Of a DNA stretch of 64,000 bases, positions 1-8,177 are shown in pieces. Under the pieces are notes generated by a model that was given only the letters and a program-made list of their open reading frames with translations, was not told where the DNA came from and ran no database searches. The stretch covers positions 117,668 through 181,667 of the forward strand of contig NZ_WJFC01000004.1 of assembly GCF_009725235.1 (NCBI RefSeq). The letters are read 5' to 3'. Source of the DNA: Scytonema sp. UIC 10036. GTDB taxonomy: Bacteria > Cyanobacteriota > Cyanobacteriia > Cyanobacteriales > Nostocaceae. The translations under genes were made by a program, and so were the position numbers. How positions within the stretch are numbered: the first letter of the stretch is position 1; the number at the start of each line of letters is the position of its first letter.

Positions 1-72
1 AGTGCAAATCGTTCAAAGGATTCTCACCCAAGCGTAATTACAGCAGTTTTCACCTAAATGAACCGCAACGTT

Positions 73-100
73 GTAGGGGCGCAAGGCATTGCGCCCCTAC
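73..100. repeat. Short hairpin repeat at the 3' end of the DUF1997 gene
   Basis: Two arms, GTAGGGGCGCA and TGCGCCCCTAC, are perfect reverse complements around a 6-nt loop. The hairpin begins 4 bases past the stop codon of the minus-strand gene ending at 104, so it may end or stabilise that transcript. Hairpins of this gcgcccctac type are common dispersed repeats in filamentous cyanobacteria. Confidence 0.6.
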
Positions 101-103
101 CGA

Positions 104-757
104 TCAGGTGGTCATTGATTTCTGAAAATCTTCTTGGACTTTGCGAGTTAAGCGCCGGGAAACTTGGCGCACAATTTGGTTGAGAAGGCGATCGCCTGTA
201 GATTGGATGATAGATTTGGGCAATCGCTGAATAAACTTTGGAAAGTGAATATAAACACTTAGATGCAGTTCCCATTCAACTCGTGTGATTGTACCAGTGT
301 TACGGTCAGAATCGCTGGCATCAGTTTCTAGTAACTGTAACGATGACTTATAATCCACATCGTAACCGGGAGCTTGGTAATTGGGAATTGGAATAGTCCG
401 AATGCGATAAATTCCTTCCTCTGGAGGCAATAATTCCAAACCAATTTTTGGCTCTACTTCATACCCAAATGCACCAAAGCGACCAATAGTCAGAGCATAG
501 CCGTGTTTACCGAGAGATTCTACCTTCATAGGTTCAGCACAACGCGAAAACCATAAGGCATGGTTATCTAAATATTCAGCAACAGTCTTAGAAGGAGCAG
601 GCATTTCCATACAATCGCTGTAACAGCCATAGAACCTCCTAGGCGTCCCTATAGTTGCTTCTAAGGTCGTTTCCTCAGACGCTTCTAAGGTTGATGGGAT
701 GGGAAAGACCGCTTCATTTGTGTCAAAGGACTGATATTCCGAATTGTTTGAAATCAT
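104..757 (-). CDS. DUF1997 family protein
   Basis: A 217-residue soluble protein with no signal peptide or membrane segment. After a low-complexity acidic N-terminus of about 35 residues comes a globular body with the pattern of the DUF1997 family of cyanobacteria and plastids: a YLDNH segment, an IGRFGAFGYEVEPKIGLEL segment and a closing amphipathic helix rich in Arg and Lys. The family resembles lipid-binding SRPBCC-like folds, but its role is not known. The gene stands alone and ends at a hairpin repeat. Confidence 0.75.
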   Translation of the reverse strand: MISNNSEYQSFDTNEAVFPIPSTLEASEETTLEATIGTPRRFYGCYSDCMEMPAPSKTVAEYLDNHALWFSRCAEPMKVESLGKHGYALTIGRFGAFGYEVEPKIGLELLPPEEGIYRIRTIPIPNYQAPGYDVDYKSSLQLLETDASDSDRNTGTITRVEWELHLSVYIHFPKFIQRLPKSIIQSTGDRLLNQIVRQVSRRLTRKVQEDFQKSMTT

Positions 758-922
758 ATAACCATTCTTTATATGCTGAACAATCTAGCTAAATTAATAC
801 TTCCCAAATTCAGTGGAATGTTTCGCACTAATTCACCATTTTTACTCAAATCTCAAAAATGTGTCATAAAGAATCTCTAAAATAGAGAACAAGATTGTAC
901 AAGTATAAGTTACCTAGAATAC

Positions 923-1582
923 ATGAAAGCATTTGTAGCAGGGGCAACAGGCGAAACGGGTCGTCGGATAGTGCAAGAACTGATAGCACGCAATATTCCC
1001 GTTCGTGCTTTCGTTAGAGATATTGAGAAAGCAAGAAGTATTTTACCGATAGAAGCAGAGTTGGTACAAGGTGATGTGTTACACCCAGAAAACTTGTCTA
1101 CCGCATTAGGAGATAGTACAGTGCTGTTATGCGCCACGGGTGCGACTCCAAGCTTTGACCCCACCGGACCCTATAAGGTAGACTATGAAGGTACTAAAAA
1201 TTTGGTAGAAGTAGCCAAAGCCAAGGGAATTGAGCATTTTGTTTTAGTTTCTTCGTTGTGTACTTCACAGTTTTTCCATCCACTGAATTTGTTCTGGCTG
1301 ATTTTAGTTTGGAAAAAGCAAGCAGAGGAATACCTCCAAAAAAGCGGTTTAACCTATACGATTGTTCGACCTGGTGGTTTAAAGAACGAGGATAACTCCC
1401 ATCGGATTGTCATGCAAAGCGCTGATACATTGTTTGACGGTAGCATACCCCGCCAGAAAGTTGCCCAAGTTTGTGTTGAGTCACTTTTTGAACCAGCAGC
1501 AAAAAATAAAATTGTGGAGATTGTTGCGAGTGTTGACGCACCAGCAAAAAGCTTTAGTGAATTATTTGCCAATGTAGCTTAA
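923..1582 (+). CDS. NmrA-like / atypical SDR NAD(P)-binding protein
   Basis: A 219-residue Rossmann-fold protein. The nucleotide-binding glycine motif is at the extreme N-terminus (VAGATGETGRRI, residues 4-15), followed by an acidic strand end (VQGDV) and the conserved VLLCATGATP and HFVLVSS segments typical of the atypical SDR group 5 / Ycf39-like NAD(P)H-binding proteins. YTIVRPGGL near residue 145 is the usual substrate-lobe motif. Relatives are annotated as oxidoreductases or as assembly factors that bind NADPH; the substrate cannot be deduced. The ATG at 923 places the glycine motif correctly. Transcribed away from the DUF1997 gene. Confidence 0.8.
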   Translation: MKAFVAGATGETGRRIVQELIARNIPVRAFVRDIEKARSILPIEAELVQGDVLHPENLSTALGDSTVLLCATGATPSFDPTGPYKVDYEGTKNLVEVAKAKGIEHFVLVSSLCTSQFFHPLNLFWLILVWKKQAEEYLQKSGLTYTIVRPGGLKNEDNSHRIVMQSADTLFDGSIPRQKVAQVCVESLFEPAAKNKIVEIVASVDAPAKSFSELFANVA

Positions 1583-1595
1583 CAGTGACCTCTTG

Positions 1596-1662
1596 ACCAC
1601 TAACCACTAACCACTAACCACTAACCACTAACCACTAACCACTAACCACTAACCACTAACCA
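1596..1662. repeat. Heptameric STRR (ccactaa) array
   Basis: About nine exact head-to-tail copies of a 7-base unit (ccactaa) directly downstream of the NmrA-like gene. Such heptamer arrays are the classical STRRs of heterocystous cyanobacteria. Related arrays with other units occur at several other places in this window. Confidence 0.85.
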
Positions 1663-1820
1663 GTTAACGAACTTTTACTGAAACACCTCGTCTGATATTG
1701 TTGTTATATTTTGATTGACAACAGCAGGCAAGTTTAAGGAGTTGGACTCTGAAAAGTCTAGAACAACGGAAAGGCGGCGTTGAACAACTCATAGGACCGA
1801 TAGTCGCTCTTCTTGGTTTT

Positions 1821-2408
1821 GTGTGTTTGATACAGTGGTATGTATTTGGAAGCTTGCGATCGCACAACGATCCGGTATTTAGCCAAAGACAGCCTCCCTT
1901 GGTAATGAAAGGGGGCGATCCCTATATTCGCGCCCTCATGCGAACTATTTCAGCAAGTGAAGCGAGTGGCAATCGTCCCTACTCGCTTTTGTATGGAGGA
2001 CAGCACGTTAACAATCTCAGCCGCCATCCTGAGATATGCGTCACCATTGTGACAGGTCCCAATAAAGGCAACTGTTCTACAGCTGCTGGTAGATATCAAG
2101 TTATAAATACTACCTGGTCTAGAATTGCATCTCGCTATCACCCAAATCCCAATCGGTTGATGTTTTGGTCTCCTTATAGTTTTGAAGCAGAGTATCAAGA
2201 TATTGTAGTTTATCGTTGGCTCAGTGATTCCCGCGTTTGGGGAACTGACATATCTCAACAACTGCGTCAAGGAAGGGTAAAAGACGTTTTGCGTCGGTTA
2301 TCTCCTACTTGGACAAGCTTGGGTTATGGTATTGAAACAAACTCTGTTAGCCGACATTTACCAAGAATTTATCAGAAAATGTTACAAGAAGAATTGACGA
2401 TTCAGTAA
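1821..2408 (+). CDS. GH104-like lysozyme/muramidase domain protein
   Basis: From the GTG at 1821 the protein has 195 residues resembling the lambda-endolysin (glycoside hydrolase 104) fold: SASEASG with the probable catalytic Glu at 47, YGG then a HP pair, AAGRYQV (the GRYQ motif of lambda lysozyme), and a late WTSLGYG. It should cleave peptidoglycan glycan strands. The reading frame stays open upstream to 1719 and there encodes a hydrophobic segment (GPIVALLGFVCLIQWYVF), so the true protein is probably membrane-anchored with its start near 1749. No ATG, GTG or TTG exists in that extension. An AAGGAG at 1736-1741 precedes an in-frame CTG at 1749. Confidence 0.75.
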   Translation: MCLIQWYVFGSLRSHNDPVFSQRQPPLVMKGGDPYIRALMRTISASEASGNRPYSLLYGGQHVNNLSRHPEICVTIVTGPNKGNCSTAAGRYQVINTTWSRIASRYHPNPNRLMFWSPYSFEAEYQDIVVYRWLSDSRVWGTDISQQLRQGRVKDVLRRLSPTWTSLGYGIETNSVSRHLPRIYQKMLQEELTIQ

Positions 2409-2424
2409 GCACCTGACCAGTCGT

Positions 2425-3282
2425 TTACTCGTTCCCAGGCGGAGCCTGGGAATGCATACCACGAGGCTCCGCCTCCAGAAAAAATTTATGAACACTTTCA
2501 ACAAAAGCCAAAGTATTTTCAAAATGTATATTATGCCCTACCTTCTCAATTATTTCTAATTGACCAAACTTACAAATATCGACCATTTTTGTATTGAGAT
2601 ATACAAATTTTTCATCATATTCACCAACTAGCAAAAGCAAAGGAACTGTATTGTCTTGTAGTTTTTCCCATAACGAAGGCTGTTGTCCATTACCCATAAA
2701 ACGTAATGACTTTGCCAATTCAATTGGATTATTTTGCAATCGGCTTTCTATAAGAATCTCAAAACGAGGATGATTTTTAATCAAGCCAAAAATTGCTTGA
2801 TTGTACCAGTTTGATAGGTAAGTGACAAAGTCATTTCTGTCAACGCTTCTTTCTAGTTTTCTAGCAATTTGTTCATCACGCCTTATTCTCTCTTCTCGTT
2901 CGGTATTTGTCGCTAAACCAGGAGAAGCAGACTCCAAAACAACTTTGGAAAAACGATGTGGAAAATTGAGGGTGAGATATAAAGCTAGCCTTCCACCCAT
3001 TGAATAACCTACTAAAAAGCATTGAGAAATTTTGAGTTCGTCTAGTAAATTAATTAGAGCTATGGCAGTGTTAGCCATTGTATAGCGATCGCTGTCCCCA
3101 AAAATTTGTGTTTTCCCATGTCCGGGAAGGTCAATTGTGAGACAGTAAAACTCGTTAGAGAGTAATGTTATTGCTTCGTCAAATTCATGACTGTTACCCA
3201 TGAATCCGTGTAGAAAAAGAATCAATGGTTTATCTGAAGAACCAGTAAAGGTGTAGTGAAATTGATAATTTTGTGGATTCAT
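2425..3282 (-). CDS. menH: Alpha/beta hydrolase, MenH-like (2-succinyl-6-hydroxy-2,4-cyclohexadiene-1-carboxylate synthase)
   Basis: A 285-residue alpha/beta hydrolase. HGFMGNSHEF is the oxyanion loop, VGYSMGGRLAL holds the nucleophile Ser, LLLVGEYDEKF the Asp and EKVGHNIHFEN the catalytic His, a spacing that fits MenH of the menaquinone/phylloquinone pathway (removal of pyruvate from SEPHCHC). Cyanobacteria make phylloquinone for photosystem I. The last roughly 16 codons (from FLEAEPRG on) are encoded by a dispersed repeat that overlaps the 3' end, so the natural C-terminus was probably a few residues after KFFLE. Starts at an ATG followed by NPQNYQFHY. No neighbouring men genes. Confidence 0.75.
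   Translation of the reverse strand: MNPQNYQFHYTFTGSSDKPLILFLHGFMGNSHEFDEAITLLSNEFYCLTIDLPGHGKTQIFGDSDRYTMANTAIALINLLDELKISQCFLVGYSMGGRLALYLTLNFPHRFSKVVLESASPGLATNTEREERIRRDEQIARKLERSVDRNDFVTYLSNWYNQAIFGLIKNHPRFEILIESRLQNNPIELAKSLRFMGNGQQPSLWEKLQDNTVPLLLLVGEYDEKFVYLNTKMVDICKFGQLEIIEKVGHNIHFENTLAFVESVHKFFLEAEPRGMHSQAPPGNE
2429..2478. repeat. Dispersed repeat copy overlapping the 3' end of menH
   Basis: The segment pairs ctcgttcccaggc...gcctgggaa with a ggctccgcctcc end. The same module occurs at 4552-4684 (two copies) and near 54021-54070. Here it supplies the stop codon region of menH. Confidence 0.75.
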
Positions 3283-3514
3283 GGGTAAAGCAGGAACAGA
3301 ACAGACAGCGATTAATATTACTACTAATACGTATCTGCTCGCTACAGAGTCCGAGCTAAGGCGGGTAGACCCGTGGTGGAGAGTTCAATGCGTATAGTTT
3401 AACTATATCTAAGCATATTTATCTTTGAGCCAGATTCCCGACTTTTTGTAAAACACTCTTGGGTAACCTCAACGGTATTTTGAGGATTTCACGCGTCGCA
3501 GATACCCCCGGACT

Positions 3515-3686
3515 CAATACTGCAAGGGATCTCGAATTTTTGTCGGTTGGGTAAACCTGTGGAGAAACCTAACAAATGTCTGTAAATGTTGGGTTTCGTT
3601 CCTCAACCCAACCTACGTGTTTTCTCACAATTGTCTGTAAATGTTGGGTTTCGTTCCTCAACCCAACCTACGTGTTTTCGTACTTA
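3515..3686. repeat. Decayed copy of the CAATACT MITE-like element with duplicated core
   Basis: The left end (CAATACTGCAAGGGATCTCG at 3515) matches the terminal inverted repeat of complete elements at 34028, 10439 and 52647. The core hairpin GTTGGGTT-tcgttcctc-AACCCAAC is present twice in tandem (around 3588 and 3642). No right terminus is visible, so this copy looks truncated. It fills most of the 430-base gap between menH and hemJ; the remainder of that gap shows nothing I recognise. Confidence 0.65.
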
Positions 3687-3712
3687 CTAAAAAAGCCGGG
3701 AATGAGTGGATC

Positions 3713-4288
3713 TTAAGTTTGCTGCTGTGCTACTGGTTCTGTTTGCTTTTCCTTATCCAGACGACGCTTTCTTGCATATAATTGGATAGTTACTGCCATA
3801 AAAATCACAAGCCCAACAACAACCCAAGCAGTAATATCGGTAGGGAGATTATTTTTAAATACTGCTAGCAGGACAATCACCACCAACATGACTGTCGGTG
3901 CTTCATTTAACGCCCGCAGTTGCTGGCTACTCCATTTGCATTCATCCTTTGCCAATTGCTTCATCAGGCGCTTGCTGTAATGATGGTATCCTAACAACAA
4001 AACGACAAATCCTAATTTGACGTGCAACCAACCTTGCTTGAGCACTTCCGGTTCGGTTGTTAATAAACCAATTGCCATTGCTACCGTTAAGAACATCCCT
4101 GGATTTGTGATGATGTTGTAGAGGCGCTTTTCCATGATTTGATACTGATTTTTTAGTATCGTTCGTGCGGGTTCTGGTTCTTCGTTTGCTTCTACATGAT
4201 AGATGAAAAGACGTACCAAGTAGAACAAACCCGCAAACCAAACTACTATTCCAACAAGGTGAAAAGCTTTAAACCAAGAATAAGCCAT
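3713..4288 (-). CDS. hemJ: Protoporphyrinogen IX oxidase HemJ
   Basis: A 191-residue integral membrane protein with four to five hydrophobic helices. The N-terminus (MAYSWFKAFHLVGIVVWFAG, with His10) and NQYQIMEKRLYNIITNPGM are hallmarks of HemJ (UPF0093/YggP), the b-heme-containing oxidase of protoporphyrinogen IX used by most cyanobacteria in place of HemG or HemY. LHVKLGFVVLLLGYHHY contains further conserved His and Lys. The product feeds heme and chlorophyll synthesis in the thylakoid or plasma membrane. The C-terminal tail is charged and Gln-rich. Length is normal for the family. Confidence 0.9.
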   Translation of the reverse strand: MAYSWFKAFHLVGIVVWFAGLFYLVRLFIYHVEANEEPEPARTILKNQYQIMEKRLYNIITNPGMFLTVAMAIGLLTTEPEVLKQGWLHVKLGFVVLLLGYHHYSKRLMKQLAKDECKWSSQQLRALNEAPTVMLVVIVLLAVFKNNLPTDITAWVVVGLVIFMAVTIQLYARKRRLDKEKQTEPVAQQQT

Positions 4289-4551
4289 GAATCTTTGTCT
4301 CCGTCAAAGGATTTTTTTGGCAGAAGTTAATGATTTCGAGGTGCTATATAGCAATCCTATCTGATTTTATGAAACTGCACTTTTTTGCTCGTGAATCTAG
4401 CTTTGCCGTTCCACTAAAAAAAATATTGTACGGAAATTACATCGAAGGTGACAAAATGGTCAGAAAAATTAATGATTTAGTTGTTATTGGTCATTTGTCA
4501 TTTGTCATTTGCAAGGTTTTCTGTGGTGTTGGTTGGGGAATGCTTACGGCA

Positions 4552-4684
4552 GTGCTTACTGGAGGCGGAGCCTCTGTGTAGGCATTCCCAGTCTCAGCCT
4601 GGGAACGAGAAATTGCTGGTCACTAGTGCTTACTGGAGGCGGAGCCTCTGTGTATGCATTCCCAGGCTCAGCCTGGGAACGAGA
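4552..4684. repeat. Two tandem copies of the ggaggcggagcctc dispersed repeat
   Basis: The sequence gtgcttactggaggcggagc ... gcctgggaacgagaaat appears twice (about 4552-4612 and 4627-4686), differing at a few bases. The ends (cattcccag / ctgggaacg) are inverted repeats. Small open frames across this stretch are translated repeat, not genes. The gap 4289-4699 holds nothing else recognisable. Confidence 0.8.
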
Positions 4685-4699
4685 AATCGTTGGTTACTG

Positions 4700-5566
4700 T
4701 TAAATCACGCGCACGAAGGGTAAAAGGTCTTGAAGAATGGGTTCTGAATGATGTTCTTGCGGATAGTGTCCTCCACCATTGAGTTTGATTAATTCACCTT
4801 GGGGTAGCGTTTTTACAAAATTTTGTGCTATGTCTGTGGGTAACCAGGGGTCGGTCGTACCCCATTGAACTAAAATTGGCTGTTGCCATTTTTGAAAGCC
4901 TGTTTCGATTTCTGCCATTGCTGTGTTTAACTGCAAGTTGCGAATCGTTGCTAAAAGACTTCTTCCAGAGGCGGAACTTTTTAAATACGGTTTGCGGTAA
5001 ACGTCTAAATCGCTATCGTTGATGACATACCGACTCCCTCCTTCTAGAGTGCGATCGACAAGTAAGGGGTCTTGAGTCATCATTTCACCTGCTAATGGCA
5101 GTCCCATTTGTTGAATTTTCCAAGGTAATTTTGCTTGCTGGGAAACTGGTGTATTCAGTATAGCTATATTGGCTATTTGTTCTGGATGTCGCAATGCATA
5201 TTGCAGACCAACAGACCCTAAAAAGCCTTGCACAACAAGGGAAAACCGTTCCAGTTCTATGGCTTTGATAAATGCTTCTAATGCATTGATAAATGTATCG
5301 GGTGTGTAAGCAAAGTCTCTTTTCTCTGGTTTGGCTGAAAACCCAAAACCAATCCAATCTGGTGCAATGGATTTGGTTCCTTGTTGTGCGAAAGCTGGCA
5401 TTATATTGCGCCAACTATAACTTTGTGATACTAAACCATGTAATAACAATACGGGAAGTAAATCTGTTCTACCAATTGGTACAGATTCACGATAAAACCA
5501 CTCTAAAGACTCTGCTTGAATTTTGTTTTCTGTTATTGTCATTTTGATTTTAAATGTCTCACGCAA
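4700..5566 (-). CDS. Alpha/beta hydrolase-fold protein with a non-canonical nucleophile elbow
   Basis: A 288-residue protein resembling haloalkane dehalogenases and epoxide hydrolases: LLLHGLVSQSYSWR (oxyanion loop), APDWIGFGFSAKP, VQWGTTDPWLP and GGGHYPQEHHSEP with the C-terminal His. At the nucleophile elbow, where relatives have VVQDWGG, this protein has VVQGFLG (residues 111-117), so the Asp or Ser nucleophile is replaced by Gly. It may be inactive as a hydrolase or use other chemistry; I believe related cyanobacterial proteins share this elbow but could not check. The start may instead be Met9 (5542). Its 3' end lies next to the dispersed repeats. Confidence 0.75.
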   Translation of the reverse strand: MRETFKIKMTITENKIQAESLEWFYRESVPIGRTDLLPVLLLHGLVSQSYSWRNIMPAFAQQGTKSIAPDWIGFGFSAKPEKRDFAYTPDTFINALEAFIKAIELERFSLVVQGFLGSVGLQYALRHPEQIANIAILNTPVSQQAKLPWKIQQMGLPLAGEMMTQDPLLVDRTLEGGSRYVINDSDLDVYRKPYLKSSASGRSLLATIRNLQLNTAMAEIETGFQKWQQPILVQWGTTDPWLPTDIAQNFVKTLPQGELIKLNGGGHYPQEHHSEPILQDLLPFVRVI

Positions 5567-5584
5567 AGGCGCTAAGGCGCTAAG

Positions 5585-6652
5585 TTAAAATATTTCGATC
5601 ATCTCACGAATCGCGCAAGCAGTTGCTGGTGCTAGTAAAACGCCGTTACGGTAGTGACCTGTTGCTAAAAGGACGCGATCGCATCCGGGTAATTGACCGA
5701 TAACTGGTGCGGGACGTCCTTCGGGGCGCGGGCGGAATCCAGACCACATACGGGTTACTGTGGCTGATGCTAGTTCGGGACAAAATGCGATCGCTTGTTG
5801 TCTAACGGATTCTAACAGTTCTTTGTTGGGTGGTATCTCCTGAGTATCGGTGGGAAATTCTACGGTTGCGCCTATCCAGTAATCGCCACCACCTACGGGA
5901 ACGATGTGAACATCATGTCCGGTGATAACTGGTTGAAAGTTTGGATTTCCTAAAGAAGATTCTAAGTGTACTTGTAAAGCTTGCCCTAAAACTGGGCGGA
6001 TATCAACTACTTGCTTTAATTGTGCTAGTAGCGGAGAGGAACCTAGCCCTGCTGCTATGACTAACCAATCGCAAGGAATTTTTCCTTGTGTTGTCTCTAG
6101 ATGATAGTCATTGAAGTGACTTACCCTTTCTAAGGATTTTATACCTAAAACATCAACACCGAATTTAAAAGTCACACCACGAGCGCGTGCAGCGTCTACC
6201 AAAGCCAACGTCAGTGCTGTGGGATCGAGTTGGCGATCGCGAGGAGAGTACACAGCGCCGATAGCTTTGTCACTGTCAACTTGAGGACACAACTGCTTGA
6301 GTTTTGTTGCATCCCAAATTTCTAGGGGGAAACCTTGAGCGTGGCGAATTTCTTGCAACTTTTCCCACTCGGAGGTATAATCTCCCAACAAGCAAAGACT
6401 GAGAATGCCTTGGCGATTAAATAGAATTTTACGACCCGTCAGAGCTTCTAATTCAGGAACGAGGGTTTCATAACGTTCAAGGCTTGTTTGACGCATTCGC
6501 CAAGCATTGCCTTTAACTTTTTGGCTGATGATACCCATTAAAACGCCTAACGCTGCCCCTGTAGAGGCTTGAGCAGGTGGTTGGCGGTCAACAACAGTAA
6601 TGTTTAGCCCTTTAACTTGGCTGAGTTCATAAGCAATTGTTGCCCCAACCAC
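5585..6652 (-). CDS. thiO: FAD-dependent glycine/D-amino acid oxidase, ThiO-like (N-terminus disrupted)
   Basis: A 355-residue DAO-family flavoenzyme. GRKILFNRQGILSL, DWLVIAAGLGSS, VLGQALQV, SGFRPRPEGRPAPVIG and TGHYRNGVLLAPATA are characteristic of glycine oxidase ThiO, which makes dehydroglycine for the thiazole of thiamine. The listed start is a GTG that cuts through the FAD-binding motif. The same frame continues upstream as DVGCGVVGATIAYEL, restoring GxGxxG, but has no start codon there. A good ATG (6676 region, MKVLMSV) lies in another frame. A single-base indel near the start, or a sequence error, would explain this. A purine-rich repeat follows upstream. Confidence 0.75.
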   Translation of the reverse strand: MVGATIAYELSQVKGLNITVVDRQPPAQASTGAALGVLMGIISQKVKGNAWRMRQTSLERYETLVPELEALTGRKILFNRQGILSLCLLGDYTSEWEKLQEIRHAQGFPLEIWDATKLKQLCPQVDSDKAIGAVYSPRDRQLDPTALTLALVDAARARGVTFKFGVDVLGIKSLERVSHFNDYHLETTQGKIPCDWLVIAAGLGSSPLLAQLKQVVDIRPVLGQALQVHLESSLGNPNFQPVITGHDVHIVPVGGGDYWIGATVEFPTDTQEIPPNKELLESVRQQAIAFCPELASATVTRMWSGFRPRPEGRPAPVIGQLPGCDRVLLATGHYRNGVLLAPATACAIREMIEIF

Positions 6653-6691
6653 ACCACAACCGACATCAATACTTTCATCACTACATAAGTC

Positions 6692-6892
6692 AGGAATGGG
6701 GAGGGAGACAAAGGAGACAAGGGGAGGAGGGGAGACAAGGGAGGGGGGAGAGGGGGAACAAGGGAGAGAGGGGAGAGGATTGTACCATACACTGCGTGTC
6801 CCTCTTGTCCTCCTTGTCCCCCTTGGTCCCCCTTGTCCCCTTGTCCCCCTTGTCCCCTTGTCCTCCTTGTCCCCCTTGTCTCCTCTCCTTCA
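6692..6892. repeat. Purine-rich and pyrimidine-rich imperfect repeat arms
   Basis: 6692-6778 is almost purely A and G (variants of ggggagacaag), and 6801-6892 is C/T-rich (variants of cccccttgtcc). The two arms are reverse complements of each other in general pattern, so a long imperfect hairpin or triplex-prone structure is possible. Short open frames of Pro-Leu-Ser composition on either strand are artefacts of the repeat. Confidence 0.8.
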
Positions 6893-6903
6893 CCTTATCA
6901 CTC

Positions 6904-7371
6904 CTAACTCGCCTCAGCCTCAGTACTGGCTTGAGGAACAAGTTTGAGGAAGTTTTCGATATCAGTAAATGCAGCTTGAGAGTTAATCACAGCTTGTTGA
7001 TAATTTGCGACCTCAGCAGCTTGGTCAACTTTAACCAGGTGGTCTAACAAATTTTTCACTCTCTCGCGAGCTGACTTTTGGTTCTGGGGTAGCAGATTGG
7101 ATGTGATGTAATTCATCGACAACCGTGCTTCTGCCATCGGACCGTGGATAAAATTCCTGACTTTTACCCATTGTTTTGTTTGGATCAGCCTTTGCAGTTC
7201 AGCTGCGCGATCGCGAACAGCTTGAACTTCAGGGACATATGTTTGAATTTTCTCGATCTGAGCTTGAGTGTAAGTTGGAGGTGCTGTTGCGACTGAAGGA
7301 CCGCCACAACTAACCAGGAATGTTGCCAACAATACTAGAACCAGTGACAGAATTGAGCGATAACGCGCCAT
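6904..7371 (-). CDS. psbQ: Photosystem II extrinsic lipoprotein PsbQ (CyanoQ)
   Basis: A 155-residue protein with a lipoprotein signal peptide: hydrophobic residues 6-20, then LVSC with the lipidated Cys at 22. The mature part is a four-helix bundle pattern with QIEKIQTYVPEVQAVRDRAAEL, the WVKVRNFIHGP segment and the SMNYITSNLLP segment that mark cyanobacterial PsbQ. It is anchored on the lumenal side of photosystem II and stabilises the oxygen-evolving complex. Length is typical. Divergent from the gene at 7758. Confidence 0.92.
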   Translation of the reverse strand: MARYRSILSLVLVLLATFLVSCGGPSVATAPPTYTQAQIEKIQTYVPEVQAVRDRAAELQRLIQTKQWVKVRNFIHGPMAEARLSMNYITSNLLPQNQKSARERVKNLLDHLVKVDQAAEVANYQQAVINSQAAFTDIENFLKLVPQASTEAEAS

Positions 7372-7757
7372 AACCTAAAGTTGTATTTTGCCTGTTTTTG
7401 CCAATTACTCAGTGACATTTTATATCGCCACGGTATCTCCTCGTTCTTGTCTGCAAGGGATTTTGCCGAAAATTTCTCAACTGTCCTTCACATTCTCTGC
7501 CAAAAGGTCAATTTTTGCTTTTCTCTTGAAAAAATTAAGTACAATTGCTTAATATATATAGTTTAATTCCAAAAATATCAAACCAAGGTTTTTGGAATTT
7601 CAGCCACAGCGATTGTCAAGAAATTCTCATGTAAAGTTGCCCAAACGTAGAGCTTCTCGATAATCTGTATAATTTCTTACAATAACAAAACAAGCCTTAC
7701 TGGCGGTTATCTGTCTTCACACCTTTATAGGAGTCAACGCAACAGAGGAGTTAATTC
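7372..7757. other. Divergent intergenic region between psbQ and the gene at 7758
   Basis: 386 bases, AT-rich, presumably holding both promoters. There is no repeat of the families seen elsewhere, no convincing small ORF and no RNA gene that I recognise. Confidence 0.5.
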
Positions 7758-8177
7758 GTGAATGCAGCTGAGATGGCAACAAACCTTGAATTCGCCAGCA
7801 AGATTGCTACAGTCGTTAACTTATTTAAATTTGAGTTTCCAGATGCTAGATCTGACCTCAAACCTTGGAGAAACGACCCGCAAACCAGAGAATTAATAGA
7901 TCCAGATTCCATAGACATTGGCTTTCATTTTCCAGGTATTAGTAAGTCCTGGCAAAGCCGCAGCATCTTAATTCAAATACGGTTTTATCATGACCCTATT
8001 AGCAATTTACATCGTGCCATTGGGCTTGAAGTCTCTGGCTTCAACCATCTGGGCGAACAGTGGCGACTTTCTACAGTAGAAAACTGGAATTTTGTTGGTA
8101 CATCTGAACCTACCCCAGAAATCGGCGACAAACTAAAACTTTTCTGTCGTCAAGTCTTGGAAATATTTAATAGCTAA
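7758..8177 (+). CDS. Conserved hypothetical protein (cyanobacterial)
   Basis: A 139-residue soluble protein beginning with GTG at 7758; GAGGAG at 7745-7750 is well placed for this start, an internal ATG at 7773 less so. Features are SDLKPWRNDPQTRELIDPDSIDIGFHFPG, ILIQIRFYHDP and GLEVSGFNHLGEQWRLST, a mixed alpha/beta pattern without membrane segments. I do not recognise a characterised family; similar short proteins seem restricted to cyanobacteria. Its 3' end runs into STRR arrays. Confidence 0.6.
   Translation: MNAAEMATNLEFASKIATVVNLFKFEFPDARSDLKPWRNDPQTRELIDPDSIDIGFHFPGISKSWQSRSILIQIRFYHDPISNLHRAIGLEVSGFNHLGEQWRLSTVENWNFVGTSEPTPEIGDKLKLFCRQVLEIFNS

Noticed and set aside
4330..4723. Three overlapping open frames of 64-83 codons
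   Set aside because: Composed of the dispersed repeat at 4552-4684; translations repeat each other.
6604..7047. Pro/Leu/Ser- or Gly/Glu-rich frames on both strands
   Set aside because: Low-complexity translations of the purine/pyrimidine tracts and of psbQ antisense.
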